From NCBI GenBank assembly GCA_015709675.1, contig CP054182.1:971448-1035447 (forward strand): DNA of 64,000 nt, read 5' to 3'. Positions 9,301 through 17,285 of this stretch are shown piece after piece. The translations under genes and the position numbers were made by a program. This stretch comes from Ignavibacteriales bacterium (GTDB lineage Bacteria > Bacteroidota > Ignavibacteria > Ignavibacteriales > Ignavibacteriaceae). The first letter of the stretch is position 1. Every line of letters begins with the position of its first letter. The notes below the pieces were generated by a model. The model saw only the letters and a list, made by a program, of their open reading frames with translations, did no database searches and had not been told where the DNA came from.

Positions 9301-10074
9301 TTTCTTGATCTGACGGCCTCTAATTTTTATTATCAGACACTGCCCGAGCTTGATGTGAACGGATTTTATCTGCTCATTAAAGACGGAATTAAAGAACCGG
9401 GGCACGTTCCTGATGCAGGTTTTTACCCTGACAACATCATCCGGAAAACTACTATTACGGTCCGGAAGGATGACAGCATCGAAGGCACAAATATCAGCAC
9501 AAAAAGCGGCATCCATTCGGCTTATGCGCGTTATACCTACCGGGATGAAAATCCGGATGAGCAGACCCGTATTATGAAAGAAGCTCTGGTGCAGGAGTTT
9601 CCCCAGCTTTCTCTTACCAGTTTTCTGACTCTCAGCGATATGTCAGATATCACTCCTGAGGAAAGCTACATGTTCTCTTTTGAAATTCCATCATATATAT
9701 CAGAGGCCGGAGAGTATGGTCTAATGAAACTGCCCTGGAGTGACAAACTTGAATCTTCATCACCGGTCAGCAGTGATCAGCGCCGCTTTCCGCTGATGCT
9801 CTGGTCTTCACTTGATACCGTCAAAGAGGAAATGACTATTATACTTCCGGAGGGAATGGCACCGGTGGAAACCTCGTATGAACAGCAGTATACCTGCCCC
9901 GCGGCAGACTACCGTATTTCTGTGACCTATGAGGAAGGACGCCTTATTGCAGTGAGAACCATGATTTATAAAGCCAGGGAAGTGAAACCGGAGGATTTCC
10001 AGGCCTATAAAGAGTTTTATACCAAAGCCATGAGGGGGGATAACAAGCAGTTTCTCCTGAAGAGGGGTGAATAA
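6337..10074 (+). CDS. Exported TPR protein with DUF3857 and transglutaminase-like domains
   Basis: About 1245 residues. I choose the TTG at 6337 because GGAG lies 5 bases upstream and it begins a clean signal peptide (NFLKTGLFTLFLISVFADVLSS); the frame is open back to 6196 but that part has no ribosome site. After the signal come TPR-like helices (DLAWQAFIKNDRTEALRLLNEA), a PA14-like beta domain around residues 165-300 (SVDQWMVTGPFDN; YWFKNSEVRSDKWVDF; LRFFLNDKLVID), more TPRs (AAMIEKGLAIAPMSAALLEKG), then a DUF3857 domain and a transglutaminase core. The likely catalytic triad is Cys934 (IGDCKDVAT), His976 (GFNHAIV) and Asp991 (FLDLTAS). Family knowledge: such proteins are periplasmic or surface peptidase/crosslinking-like enzymes of unknown substrate. 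A shorter paralogue lies at 21881-23881. Confidence 0.85.
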   Translation: MNFLKTGLFTLFLISVFADVLSSQSQTDLAWQAFIKNDRTEALRLLNEAVVKDSTDKRALLALSLFYSTQKNEEKYREYFLRFLRHEPAPHPYIYAQWLEPAMYEGIKNSKEVRDLYEWLVENPDPQGLLKVMANGQLGDYYQRVQNFEEANKHYSGIGSVDQWMVTGPFDNISASGYDRVFPPETEYNPAGTYSGKNGVPVYWFKNSEVRSDKWVDFTRYFDRTEAVYYANTFVYSDKEQKVQMRIGTSGSLRFFLNDKLVIDVFDENNNDADTYMAETTLQKGWNRLLVKCGYSVLDRCNFLFRITDASGNLISGLKYSTEKQKYNAKSKAAVTPVTCFAIDYFKDRIRENPEHYENYFLLANAYLRNDMAYQAEVTLRPLVKSLTPFSMLNFKMLEVFARSQKSMNLEMTFDYLYASDPQYPDVLIYKANEAAGNEDMDQFESILQKVAELLPDSPELYELRTLLYSKKGQQEKLLETIEEAAVKFPDMFTFQYYKALFAINRNQNFDEAIRIFKKYILTAYDLAPVNQLAGYFLQSGDIASWEKTLAGFAEQSKASPGIYLELGKKFFEMREYQKSAAMIEKGLAIAPMSAALLEKGGDAYLELGDKKKAKEFYAKALLYYPGNYAVREKLRELDGKTPLLSLFPSSDYKSLIAESESPSGANSYILLNDQKRIVYKSGASELSGEVLIRAITRQGIDQIKEYVIPFNPYTEDLTVEKAVVVKKDGSEVKGDVNYNHVVFKSLEAGEHIYVKWKIKNLYSGRLSDQFWDEFGFEQYIPSKLTRYSLLSEDNFTFSHKTQFMEDKPVIKKLEGFTLYEWTLENVPGLKPESDMPALSDVNKRLYISSIPGWDYLVEWYKDLTRNKTRITFEIEETVAELMPDPEKLSKDQKIEIIYNFITENIRYSSVAFRQSGLIPQEARDVLVTRIGDCKDVATLFITMARAAGIESYYVLINTKDEGFNKNVLPSIGFNHAIVALESENGLKFLDLTASNFYYQTLPELDVNGFYLLIKDGIKEPGHVPDAGFYPDNIIRKTTITVRKDDSIEGTNISTKSGIHSAYARYTYRDENPDEQTRIMKEALVQEFPQLSLTSFLTLSDMSDITPEESYMFSFEIPSYISEAGEYGLMKLPWSDKLESSSPVSSDQRRFPLMLWSSLDTVKEEMTIILPEGMAPVETSYEQQYTCPAADYRISVTYEEGRLIAVRTMIYKAREVKPEDFQAYKEFYTKAMRGDNKQFLLKRGE

Positions 10075-10193
10075 TCCTGCATGAGAACGCGGAAAACCAT
10101 GCAGAATGGAACAACTGTTCCCGATAATCAGGCGGATTCGTACATTTACAGACAATAATTTTAGAATTACCGGAGGGAGCGCGTTTTACCTTT

Positions 10194-10808
10194 ATGAAGA
10201 ATACGGCAGTTTTCATAGCCGCGGTGCTGCTTTTAGCGGCTGATATATATCCGCAGTTTATTCAGACACCCAGCATCTTCGGACTTTCAGCGGGGGCTTA
10301 TACGGTTAAGCGTCCGGCAGATCTTGAGGAACTGTATATGAACGGGCGGGGCATTACTTTTTCAGCGGCAAAAGAAAGCAAACAAGGAAACTTCTGGGGA
10401 GGGGTATTTTTTGAATATATTAACATACCGCTGGATAAGGCAGTCTTTTTCCGCAACTCCGGCGTGCTGGGGGGGCGTATTGACGGCGGCGGAAGAAATT
10501 TTGTAAGCGCGAATATTTTCCTGAAAGCCCGCCTTCTTACCTTCGCGCAGATTTCCCCTTATATATCCGCAGGTGCTGGAAGAGTGTTTGAGAACCTGGA
10601 AGAAACCACCCTTTATATCGGCGACTTCCGGTCCGGTTCTGACGGAGGTGAGGACAGTTATTTCTCCACCCAGTTCTCGTTAGGCGCAGATCTGGAATTT
10701 GCCCATCCGTTTTACATGTTTATTGAGCTGAGCGTTCTCACTTTCTACCGGGAAGCTTCGTATATACAACTGATTCCGGTAAGAGCCGGGCTCCGGTTTA
10801 CCATATAA
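10194..10808 (+). CDS. Putative outer-membrane beta-barrel protein
   Basis: A 204-residue exported protein with signal peptide MKNTAVFIAAVLLLAADIYP. The mature part reads as amphipathic strands rich in Gly and aromatics (FWGGVFFEYINIPL, FVSANIFLKARLL, ISPYISAGAGRVFENL, FSTQFSLGADLEFAHPFYMFIELSVLTFYR) and ends LIPVRAGLRFTI. This resembles the OmpX/OmpW-like 'outer membrane beta-barrel' class; no named family was recognised. GGAGGGAG lies rather far (about 17 bases) upstream of the ATG. The next gene starts 5 bases after its stop, so the two are probably co-transcribed. Confidence 0.72.
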   Translation: MKNTAVFIAAVLLLAADIYPQFIQTPSIFGLSAGAYTVKRPADLEELYMNGRGITFSAAKESKQGNFWGGVFFEYINIPLDKAVFFRNSGVLGGRIDGGGRNFVSANIFLKARLLTFAQISPYISAGAGRVFENLEETTLYIGDFRSGSDGGEDSYFSTQFSLGADLEFAHPFYMFIELSVLTFYREASYIQLIPVRAGLRFTI

Positions 10809-10813
10809 TCCTC

Positions 10814-11404
10814 ATGGCTAAAGGCAGCGGCAAAGAGAAAAAACAAGAGCGGAAACCGGTCTATCTGCATCCGGAGTTTGTGCTTCGTCCTGTTGCCTTA
10901 AAGCGCACTGAAACCAGGCGTTACTGGCTGAGGATGCGGTTTGATACCGGCGGAGAGAAAACCGTTGTGGTAATTCTGAAAAATCCCAGCCGTGCAACAG
11001 GGGAGGTGTCTGATAAAACGGTATTTAATGTCGCCAACTACATATATAAAAACAGCAGAACCAATCCGGTGCTCAAAGGGGCCGGATCAGTTGTGATTCT
11101 TAATCTCATACCTGCCTATGAAACCTACTCTGAACGACTTAAGGAGAGAAATGAAGCGCTCGCGGATAATGAAAATCTCAGGTATATTAAAAAGTTTGCA
11201 AAGGAAGCGGCTGTAATAATCGCTGCATGGGGTGACCCGCCAAAAGGATTAGAGAAAGAATACACTGCCCTGCGCGATGATGTGATGGAAATCCTGAACG
11301 GCAGCAGCAGGGAGATATTCTATGTTGATAAGCTTTCAAAAAAGGGGAACCCAAAACACGGACAGATTTGGGGATATGCAGATAAAATGAAGCGAATGAT
11401 TTAA
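10814..11404 (+). CDS. DUF1643 family protein
   Basis: A 196-residue soluble protein matching the DUF1643 pattern: a YWLRMRFDTGGEKTVVVILKNPS start (the family has 'L.MLNPS.A'), DKTVFNVANYI, VVILNLIPAYET (family 'V.NLFA.R.T'), NEALADNENLRYI and VIIAAWGDPPKG (family 'V..AWG'). The biochemical role of DUF1643 is unknown; in other bacteria it is an accessory gene. The lysine-rich leader MAKGSGKEKKQERK is disordered. It begins 5 bases after the barrel gene without a clear Shine-Dalgarno, which suggests translational coupling. Confidence 0.85.
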   Translation: MAKGSGKEKKQERKPVYLHPEFVLRPVALKRTETRRYWLRMRFDTGGEKTVVVILKNPSRATGEVSDKTVFNVANYIYKNSRTNPVLKGAGSVVILNLIPAYETYSERLKERNEALADNENLRYIKKFAKEAAVIIAAWGDPPKGLEKEYTALRDDVMEILNGSSREIFYVDKLSKKGNPKHGQIWGYADKMKRMI

Positions 11405-11749
11405 CCAGCGGTTCTGCGTGCGCACTTTAGCTTAACGTGAACAGAGAAATCATAATCTGAATCCTTCCAAATCGCACTGATATTTTATTTTCCCGCCTGT
11501 TACAAGTATTCTGTAGCCCTTTGTTTGTATACAAAAGCAGTAATTATATAATACGAAATATTATGCGCACAAATTCAGAACACGAATTATAGACACGGAT
11601 TTTTCCGATTAAAAAGTCATATGAGGTAGCATCGTTCGGAAGCATTTATCGCAGAACAAAAAGGGCACGAATTCAGAACACGAATTAAAGGCACGGATTT
11701 TCATAATTAAAAATCCGTGAAATCCCTTAATCCGGATAATCCGTGATCC
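11405..11749. repeat. Intergenic stretch with two decayed dispersed repeat copies
   Basis: Two direct near-copies of AATTCAGAACACGAATT followed by CACGGATTTT occur at about 11574-11608 and 11670-11702, about 95 bases apart. The rest is AT-rich with no reading frame of interest. Similar words appear at 700-847. Confidence 0.6.
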
Positions 11750-12064
11750 TTATTTAATCATGGTAAGAATCATTTTGGCGTTTTCATCGGCGCGGAGTCC
11801 GTGCGGAATGTTTGCCGGCATGATAAGAAATTCCCCAGCCTTTACGATATATGGCACTCCGCCAATGGTTATTTCCATGCTGCCGTCAATAATCTGAACC
11901 ACTGCATCATACGGAGATGAGTGTTCAGTGAGTGATTCTCCCTTTGCAAACGCAAAAAGTGTGATGTTTCCGTTCGGTTTTTTAATCAGCTGTCTGCTTA
12001 CAATTGAACTTTCCTGATACTGAACGGCGCTGATGGCTGCTTCATGTACTACTTTGTCTGCCAA
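11750..12064 (-). CDS. Small cupin-domain protein
   Basis: A 104-residue single-domain cupin (Cupin_2). The first cupin motif is GESLTEHSSPYDAVVQIIDG: it keeps one metal-type His but the usual second His of HxH is Ser, and an acidic/amide position is not obvious. The second motif is GEFLIMPANIPHG with its conserved His. Such proteins are often small isomerases or sensors; the substrate is unknown. The start is a TTG at 12064 with AAGGAG about 8 bases upstream, which is a good ribosome site, and no ATG is nearby. It is a single-gene unit. Confidence 0.86.
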   Translation of the reverse strand: MADKVVHEAAISAVQYQESSIVSRQLIKKPNGNITLFAFAKGESLTEHSSPYDAVVQIIDGSMEITIGGVPYIVKAGEFLIMPANIPHGLRADENAKMILTMIK

Positions 12065-12299
12065 GATATATTTCTCCTTATTTAGTGATGGTTAATGCAT
12101 CAGAGCTTTTGCCGGGGATGCTTAAGAATTCAAACCGTCAATCTAAGACTTTTTTTTCAGCTAATGAAAAATACGCGGGGTAAAAGTCTTTCCCGGAAGA
12201 ATGTTGTGATATCAGGTCACATCGTGCGGTATAGCAGGTCAAAGAAATGATTATTTGCGTAATTTTTCTTAACATTTTTCATTTCTTACGGAGCGGTTC

Positions 12300-13538
12300 A
12301 TGAAACGTATAGCTGTTCTTTGGTTGTTTCTTTTCCCTTCGGTTGTTTTGTCCCAGAGTTTCGGGGGATCATTTGTAATGCCTGTGAAGAGGGATATTAC
12401 GCAGGGTCAATGGGTTGATTACGCAAATTTTTACCTCTATGTGGCAGAAGGGACCGCAGGGCTTCATGTTTACCAGATTTATCCCGATTCCATTGGACAT
12501 AAAGGAGGTTTCGCCGGAACCGGTGATTATCAGTGTGTGCACGTTAAGGGGAATTATGCTTATGTGGCGGCCGGAAGCGGGGGTCTGCAGATTATTGATG
12601 TGAGCAACTCCGCTGCCATGTCAGTTGTGGGCTCAATCGCCAACCCTGATTTGCGGGTTCTGTATCATTACGGGCAGTATGTTTACGCTGGAAGCTTTTC
12701 AAAGCTCTTTATCTATGATGTTTCAAACCCAATGGCTATCACACTGGTTTCCGAAACGGATCTCCCGGGAAATCCGCTGCGGATAATGGCAGACGATAAC
12801 CGGGTTTTCCTGGCACTGGGCTCGGCTGGCGGAGGACTGCAAGTGGTAAATGTAGCCAATCCTGCCGCGCCGGTTCTGACTCATCTGATAACGTATCAGG
12901 GGTTCGTATATGATTGTGTTATCTATCCGGAGGAGAGCTGGGCTTACCTTTTAGTGGTTGCTGAAGGGCCCCGGTATCATGTGTATTCGATACAAAACCC
13001 GGCAAGTCCTCCCGCCCATATGACAAGTGATTCCGTGGGGGGTAAGGTCTCAAGAATTGCGTATCCCGGGTATGTGGTAGGCAAGGATGGCTCAACCATC
13101 CGGCTCTATGACCGTGAGCATATTGTGGCATCGCATTATGCCCCGGGAGCAAGCGCCTTTATAGCCGAGGCGGGCAGCCAGCATGTAGCCGCCTGCGGTG
13201 ATTCGCTTTTATTTATGGGCATCCTCACCAGCAGCACGGATGAAGTATATACACCCGCGGAATACAGACTCTCCGATATATATCCTAATCCGTTTAACCC
13301 GTCGGCAAGAGTGCGCCTCCTGCTTGACCAGCCGGGTTATGTGACCGCGGAACTGATATCTTCACTGGGAGAAAAGATTGAAACACTTGCCGAAGGAAAT
13401 TTTGCCGAGGGCACACATGAATTTGAGGTCATGATGCAGGGATATACCAGCGGGGTGTATTTTGTACGGTTCATGATTGCCGGAAGTTCAGCAGGAAATG
13501 CGGCGGTGGAAATTAAAAAAGCTGTGCTGCTCAGATAA
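12300..13538 (+). CDS. LVIVD-type beta-propeller protein with T9SS sorting domain
   Basis: A 412-residue exported protein. Signal peptide MKRIAVLWLFLFPSVVLSQS is followed by propeller-like repeats typical of LVIVD/choice-of-anchor proteins (YLYVAEGTAGLHVYQIYP; YAYVAAGSGGLQIIDVSN; YVYAGSFSKLFIYDVSN; VFLALGSAGGGLQVVNVANP). The C-terminal 85 residues, starting LSDIYPNPFNPSARVRLLL and ending AAVEIKKAVLLR, form a type A T9SS sorting domain. Family knowledge: such proteins are secreted through the outer membrane and anchored or released after cleavage of this domain. GGAG lies 6 bases before the ATG. A clear terminator follows at 13575. Function beyond surface display is unknown. Confidence 0.88.
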   Translation: MKRIAVLWLFLFPSVVLSQSFGGSFVMPVKRDITQGQWVDYANFYLYVAEGTAGLHVYQIYPDSIGHKGGFAGTGDYQCVHVKGNYAYVAAGSGGLQIIDVSNSAAMSVVGSIANPDLRVLYHYGQYVYAGSFSKLFIYDVSNPMAITLVSETDLPGNPLRIMADDNRVFLALGSAGGGLQVVNVANPAAPVLTHLITYQGFVYDCVIYPEESWAYLLVVAEGPRYHVYSIQNPASPPAHMTSDSVGGKVSRIAYPGYVVGKDGSTIRLYDREHIVASHYAPGASAFIAEAGSQHVAACGDSLLFMGILTSSTDEVYTPAEYRLSDIYPNPFNPSARVRLLLDQPGYVTAELISSLGEKIETLAEGNFAEGTHEFEVMMQGYTSGVYFVRFMIAGSSAGNAAVEIKKAVLLR

Positions 13539-13574
13539 AACCGATTCCGGCGGCTCATTAAGCTGTTTTTGGAA

Positions 13575-13609
13575 AAAAGCCCGGGTTCAGTTTTGGAGCC
13601 CGGGCTTTT
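13575..13609 (+). terminator. Rho-independent terminator
   Basis: Arms AAAAGCCCGGG (13575-13585) and CCCGGGCTTTT (13599-13609) make a perfect 11-bp stem with a 13-base loop, ending in T residues. It serves the T9SS propeller gene ending at 13538. Confidence 0.93.
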
Positions 13610-13722
13610 CTGTTTGAACCGGTGATTCGGGATTATAACTTTTTGGAAATACCCTCTCATTAGTATCTTGCAGGGAGAGTTATTTTATTTTTTGATTATA
13701 TTTTTCAGGATCAGATTATTGT

Positions 13723-14298
13723 ATGTCAGTGTATAAAGTGGCGTTGCTAGCGGGAACAATGGGAGAAAACAGGGAAGGGCTGAGGGTTCTGCAGTTTGCT
13801 AAAAATCAGATCATACAAAGAGGATGGCAGCCCATGGTAGCAGACGCGGGAGTATATGACCTGCCCATGCTGAGCGAAGTTTATCGCTTTATGAAAGATC
13901 CGGACCCGCGTCTTACGGAAATTCATGAATTGTTTACCGAGGCGGACGGATTTATTGTAATCACCGCGGAATATAACCACAGCGTTCCCCCCGCGCTAAA
14001 AAATATGCTTGATTATTTTCGTGAAGAATATTTCTTTAAACCCAGCGGCATTATATCATACTCATCCGGACCCTTCGGAGGAGTGCGCGGCGCTGAACAG
14101 CTGCGGCTCATCCTGTCGGAATTAAAAACCCCGCCTATTCCTACATCCCTGCCGATCTCCCGGGTGCATGAGAGTATCCTCGCTGACGGATCATCGGTCA
14201 ACGGTGACTACGAACGCCGCGGCAAAAAATTCTTTAATGAATTCGGCTGGTATATGGAAGCACTCGCGGAACAGCGGAAAAAGGGGAAACCGTATTAG
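13723..14298 (+). CDS. NAD(P)H-dependent FMN reductase
   Basis: A 191-residue flavodoxin-like quinone/FMN reductase. The N-terminal strand and phosphate loop are VALLAGTMGENREG, where the family has 'GS.R.'; the second flavin-binding segment is VITAEYNHSVPPALKNMLDY (family 'PEYN.S.P..LKN.LD'), and SSGPFGGVRGAEQLR is the third loop. The fold and order match NADPH-dependent FMN reductases (FMN_red), cytoplasmic enzymes reducing FMN or quinones. No Shine-Dalgarno is obvious. It is a single gene after the terminator at 13575-13609. Confidence 0.92.
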   Translation: MSVYKVALLAGTMGENREGLRVLQFAKNQIIQRGWQPMVADAGVYDLPMLSEVYRFMKDPDPRLTEIHELFTEADGFIVITAEYNHSVPPALKNMLDYFREEYFFKPSGIISYSSGPFGGVRGAEQLRLILSELKTPPIPTSLPISRVHESILADGSSVNGDYERRGKKFFNEFGWYMEALAEQRKKGKPY

Positions 14299-14595
14299 AA
14301 TTGTGAATTGTGAATGGTGAATTGTAAATTAGCGGGACGCTATATATTGGAGAGGTTGGGAATTATAATACTGCTTTTCATCAAAAGAGATATTGAATTT
14401 GCATCTCCGTATGGAATGTAATTATGCATGTAATGCTATCATCCAGGGAATAATGCAAATGCTGCATTACAGCCAGGGTATTTTTAAAAATAAAAAAGCC
14501 ATGCTTGTGAAACATGGCTTAAAATATTTATCTGCAGGTAAAGTAATTAGAAATAAATTGTCAATTCACAATTTACCATTCACAATTCAGTATTT
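14299..14595. repeat. Intergenic region with inverted AT-rich simple repeats
   Basis: GTGAATT-type repeats stand at 14300-14332 and, in inverted orientation, at about 14560-14590, bracketing roughly 260 bases that contain no gene. The stretch between includes words such as GCATGTAATGC and the minus-strand terminator at 14496-14520. Confidence 0.7.
14496..14520 (-). terminator. Rho-independent terminator (minus strand)
   Basis: AAGCCATG (14496-14503) pairs with CATGGCTT (14513-14520). Read on the minus strand the hairpin is followed by TTTTTATTTTT, so it fits termination of the haem-binding gene at 14596-15027. Confidence 0.8.
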
Positions 14596-15027
14596 TTACT
14601 CTTCTTTTGCAAACATTTGATCTAGCGTATTTGCGAGAAGTTCTTTCTGTTCGGGGGTTAGTTTGGCTTCTGAATGCATTAAGGTGTATTCCTGAAGAGG
14701 CATATAGTCCTCGCGGATAACTTCACCGGCTTCATGCGCATCTTTGCCGAAACCCTGAACTGAGATATTAAAATGTCTTCTGCCGTCAATCACATGATTC
14801 TTTACTGCCCATTTTGCCGGTGCAATGTAGCTGTACCAGGGCCATTTGGTTTCATTGCTGTGGCAGTCGGCGCAGGCTGCATAAAAGAGCTCCTTTGCCT
14901 GCTGATCAGGCCATTCAATCACGGTCTCAACCGGCGGATTTTCTCTCGGTATTCCGTCGGGGTATAACTGAATTGCCACGAACAGGCCAATAATTACATA
15001 AAGGGTTATTTTAAGAGCCTTCTTCAT
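14596..15027 (-). CDS. Haem-binding domain protein (single CXXCH)
   Basis: A 143-residue membrane-anchored periplasmic protein. Residues 7-21 are a hydrophobic anchor (ITLYVIIGLFVAIQL). A single c-type haem motif CADCH (Cys52, Cys55, His56) is followed by SNETKWPWYSYIAPAKWAV, which is characteristic of the Haem_bd family (often annotated 'cytochrome c / haem-binding domain-containing'). YMPLQEYTLMHSEAKLTPEQKELL may supply the distal methionine ligand. It probably carries electrons in the periplasm; partners are not visible locally. The start is ATG at 15027; the upstream sequence AAGAAGGAAATG supports it. Confidence 0.9.
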   Translation of the reverse strand: MKKALKITLYVIIGLFVAIQLYPDGIPRENPPVETVIEWPDQQAKELFYAACADCHSNETKWPWYSYIAPAKWAVKNHVIDGRRHFNISVQGFGKDAHEAGEVIREDYMPLQEYTLMHSEAKLTPEQKELLANTLDQMFAKEE

Positions 15028-15117
15028 TTCCTTCTTTCATTTATTTTATTGCAAAATATAGCAAGGCTGGTAATAAAATGCACCTGAAAATTATTCTTGA
15101 GGAGGTCTCGTTTTAGA

Positions 15118-15173
15118 AAGGCAGGGCTGGCCGGGTGAGTGCAATTTCTCACTGCTGCTCACAGCCCTGCCTT
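15118..15173. repeat. Long perfect inverted repeat
   Basis: AAGGCAGGGCTG (15118-15129) and CAGCCCTGCCTT (15162-15173) are perfect 12-base inverted arms. The 32-base loop has its own smaller hairpin (GTGAG...CTCAC). It lies between the stops/starts of two minus-strand genes. No T-run follows on either strand, so it is not a standard terminator. Confidence 0.75.
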
Positions 15174-15204
15174 CCCGTCGGGGGAAAGCAGGGGATATAT
15201 AATA

Positions 15205-15906
15205 TCAGGCGCTTTTTGACTGCTCCAAGATGGAAAGCAGTTTGGCGTTCAGGCTGATGATGGATTCAGTGAACTCCTGCATATGATCGGCAAAAATCAT
15301 TACCCTGTGACGTTCAAAGCCCTCGGCGGTTTTTTTGCTTTCCGAAATAGCGATGTAATAATCCCCTTTTCCGCTCTGTTTTATATCGAAAAAGTAGGTC
15401 CTGCCGGCGGCAATAATTTTTTCAGAATAAATCTCTACTTCCTTGCTGATTCTTCTTTTTTGCTGGGGGATATATTCAGCGGAGGCAAGTTTTTGATAAT
15501 AATCCTCTGAAAGGAATGGTTTGGCGGCAAGAAGCGATTCGAGATATCCCTGCATCGGTTTCAGGCCATCCTGAACAAACTGGGGATTTGCCTGATAAGC
15601 AATAGCCTTTACTGAGGGATTTTCTGCACATGAAACAGTAACCTCAATACGTGAATAGTGGGTCGGGTATCGTTCGGGTTTATCCAGTTTTTCCAGATCC
15701 CGTTCATCAATCTCATATAAAACGCCCTCGACAAAACTCTCCCGTTCTGAAGGGAGAATTGTGGCTCGGCCGCTTCCGTTAGTGGTTTTTTTGCTGAATG
15801 ACATGGAATAGCCATAGAGGATCGCCTTTTCTCTTTTAGTAAAAGCCACCTTCTTAGACCTCATTTGTGACTCATCCATATTTGAGCCGTAGGCAAAGTA
15901 ATACAT
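15205..15906 (-). CDS. Gamma-glutamylcyclotransferase-like protein
   Basis: A 233-residue protein whose N-terminal half is a GGCT/AIG2-like domain: YYFAYGSNMDESQM (substrate-binding loop), YGYSMSFSKKTTNGSGRATILPS, FVEGVLYEIDERDLEKLDKPE, where the Glu/Asp after GVLYE is the position of the catalytic acid. The reaction in the family is release of 5-oxoproline from gamma-glutamyl peptides. Residues after about 165 (EVEIYSEKIIAAGRTYFFDIKQSGKGDYYIAISESKK) are an extra DUF3276-like domain (PUR-alpha type; YF.D.K....YYL.I.ESK), a single-stranded nucleic-acid-binding fold, giving an unusual fusion. I chose ATG 15906 over the ATG 24 bases upstream because AAGGAG lies 4 bases before it and YYFAYGSN is normally N-terminal. 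Confidence 0.82.
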   Translation of the reverse strand: MYYFAYGSNMDESQMRSKKVAFTKREKAILYGYSMSFSKKTTNGSGRATILPSERESFVEGVLYEIDERDLEKLDKPERYPTHYSRIEVTVSCAENPSVKAIAYQANPQFVQDGLKPMQGYLESLLAAKPFLSEDYYQKLASAEYIPQQKRRISKEVEIYSEKIIAAGRTYFFDIKQSGKGDYYIAISESKKTAEGFERHRVMIFADHMQEFTESIISLNAKLLSILEQSKSA

Positions 15907-16201
15907 AACTCTCCTTATTTTCCTCGACAAAGCCGGGTTTTGTTTGAAAAATAACAGAATATCCGTCTAATATAATAAAACCGCAGATTAAACCCCTCAG
16001 AAATATTTTGATCAGTGAACTAATTCTCCCATTTGCCCCCTGTCTCTCCCGCTTACCTTTGAGGAGGGGAGGTATTTCTGGTCATGGAATTCTTTTTACC
16101 GTTCGTTTAGCGGAATTTGCCGGCTATCTAAAAAATGATTACATTTCGATATAAAAATGATATCATTCTGATGTCAATTTTCAAAATACAGGAAAACCGT
16201 C
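15907..16201. other. Divergent intergenic region before the SPFH operon
   Basis: About 295 bases between divergent genes. It holds a purine/pyrimidine-rich patch (CCCCTGTCTCTCCCGC near 16030, GGAGGGGAGG near 16060) and, at 16156-16167, the palindrome AATGATATCATT described separately. No reading frame is convincing. Confidence 0.6.
16156..16167. promoter_or_regulatory. Candidate operator palindrome AATGATATCATT
   Basis: A perfect 12-base palindrome 35 bases upstream of the SPFH gene start (16202). It shares the TGATAT/ATATCA half-sites of the four-copy array at 17286-17400, which flanks the other end of the same two-gene operon. Binding by the operon's own ribbon-helix-helix protein is an inference. 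Confidence 0.45.
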
Positions 16202-17077
16202 ATGCAAAACATAGTTGATCGTCCCGTTCGTAATATTAGCGGATTCATTATGCTTCCGCTGGTTATTATTGCCGGAGTACTTGATGTGCTCCTTACTATT
16301 TATGCAGCCACATATGATATCCCGATGTATCTCTGGATTATTATTCCGGTTGCTTTGGCTATTTTTATCAGTTTCGGCGGGTTCTTTATCGTACAGCCGA
16401 ACAACTCCAGGGTTCTGGTTCTTTTCGGTAATTATCTTGGCACAGCCGCAAAGTCAGGTTTCTGGTGGGCAAACCCATTCACCTCAAAGCATCTTGTTTC
16501 TTTAAGAATCAGAAACTTTAACAGCGACAAGATTAAAGTAAACGATCAGCACGGCAACCCGATTGAAATAGCAGCCGTGATCGTCTGGCGCGTTGTTGAT
16601 TCGGCCCGTGCGCTTTTTGATGTGCAGAATTATGAGCAGTTTGTCGCAATTCAGAGTGAGACCGCCATACGCGCGCTCGCATCCGAATACCCTTATGATG
16701 TTGATCAGGAGGATAAACCTTCATTACGTGGCACACCGCAGGAAATTGCAGACCAGTTAAAGGAGCATCTTCAGTCGCGCCTTCATGTAGCCGGTATTGA
16801 GGTAATGGAAGCCCGCCTGACACACCTTGCTTATGCACCGGAAATTGCGCAGGCAATGCTCCGCAGACAGCAGGCGCAGGCAGTTGTAGCCGCCCGTCAG
16901 AAGATTGTTGAGGGAGCGGTTGGTATGGTTCAGATGGCGCTTGATCAGCTTAGCGCTCAGCATATTGTTACACTTGATGAAGAGAAAAAGGCTTCCATGG
17001 TGAATAACCTGCTGGTGGCTCTTGTTTCTGAGTCAGAAGCCACACCGGTTATTAACACCGGAACGCTGCATTCATAA
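16202..17077 (+). CDS. SPFH/band-7 domain membrane protein
   Basis: A 291-residue member of the stomatin/prohibitin/flotillin/HflK (SPFH) group. Two hydrophobic segments (about residues 9-34 and 39-62, [19 protein letters not shown] and [19 protein letters not shown] in part) anchor it; then [19 protein letters not shown] begins the SPFH domain, with [26 protein letters not shown] and [12 protein letters not shown] in the expected order. The C-terminal coil [24 protein letters not shown] is the usual oligomerisation helix. SPFH proteins form ring or microdomain scaffolds in the membrane. AGGA lies 9 bases before the ATG. Its stop codon overlaps the start of the next gene (TAATG). Confidence 0.93.
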   Translation: MQNIVDRPVRNISGFIMLPLVIIAGVLDVLLTIYAATYDIPMYLWIIIPVALAIFISFGGFFIVQPNNSRVLVLFGNYLGTAAKSGFWWANPFTSKHLVSLRIRNFNSDKIKVNDQHGNPIEIAAVIVWRVVDSARALFDVQNYEQFVAIQSETAIRALASEYPYDVDQEDKPSLRGTPQEIADQLKEHLQSRLHVAGIEVMEARLTHLAYAPEIAQAMLRRQQAQAVVAARQKIVEGAVGMVQMALDQLSAQHIVTLDEEKKASMVNNLLVALVSESEATPVINTGTLHS

Positions 17078-17277
17078 TGAAAAAGAAATTTCTACTGCGC
17101 ATTGATGACTCGGTTTATGCCGCTCTTGAAAAATGGGCCGCTGACGACCTCCGCTCTATCAATGCGCAGATAGAGTTTTTGCTTCAGGATGCGCTTAAAA
17201 AAGCCGGAAGAAAAAAGATTGCTAAACCGGAAACCGGAGAAAAAGTGGAGCAGGCAGAAGCACCACCGGAGGAGTGA
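17077..17277 (+). CDS. Arc-like ribbon-helix-helix DNA-binding protein
   Basis: A 66-residue protein with a ribbon-helix-helix fold: beta strand KKKFLLRIDDSVYAALEKWA followed by helices DDLRSINAQIEFLLQDALKKAG, very close to the Arc/MetJ family pattern in which the strand contacts DNA. The tail is Lys/Glu-rich and disordered. The ATG overlaps the SPFH stop by one base, so translation is coupled. SPFH and Arc-like genes are a recurrent pair in other bacteria (family knowledge). The palindromes at 16156-16167 and 17286-17400 on either side of the operon are plausible binding sites; this is inferred, not shown. Confidence 0.9.
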   Translation: MKKKFLLRIDDSVYAALEKWAADDLRSINAQIEFLLQDALKKAGRKKIAKPETGEKVEQAEAPPEE

Positions 17278-17285
17278 TTCTTAAG

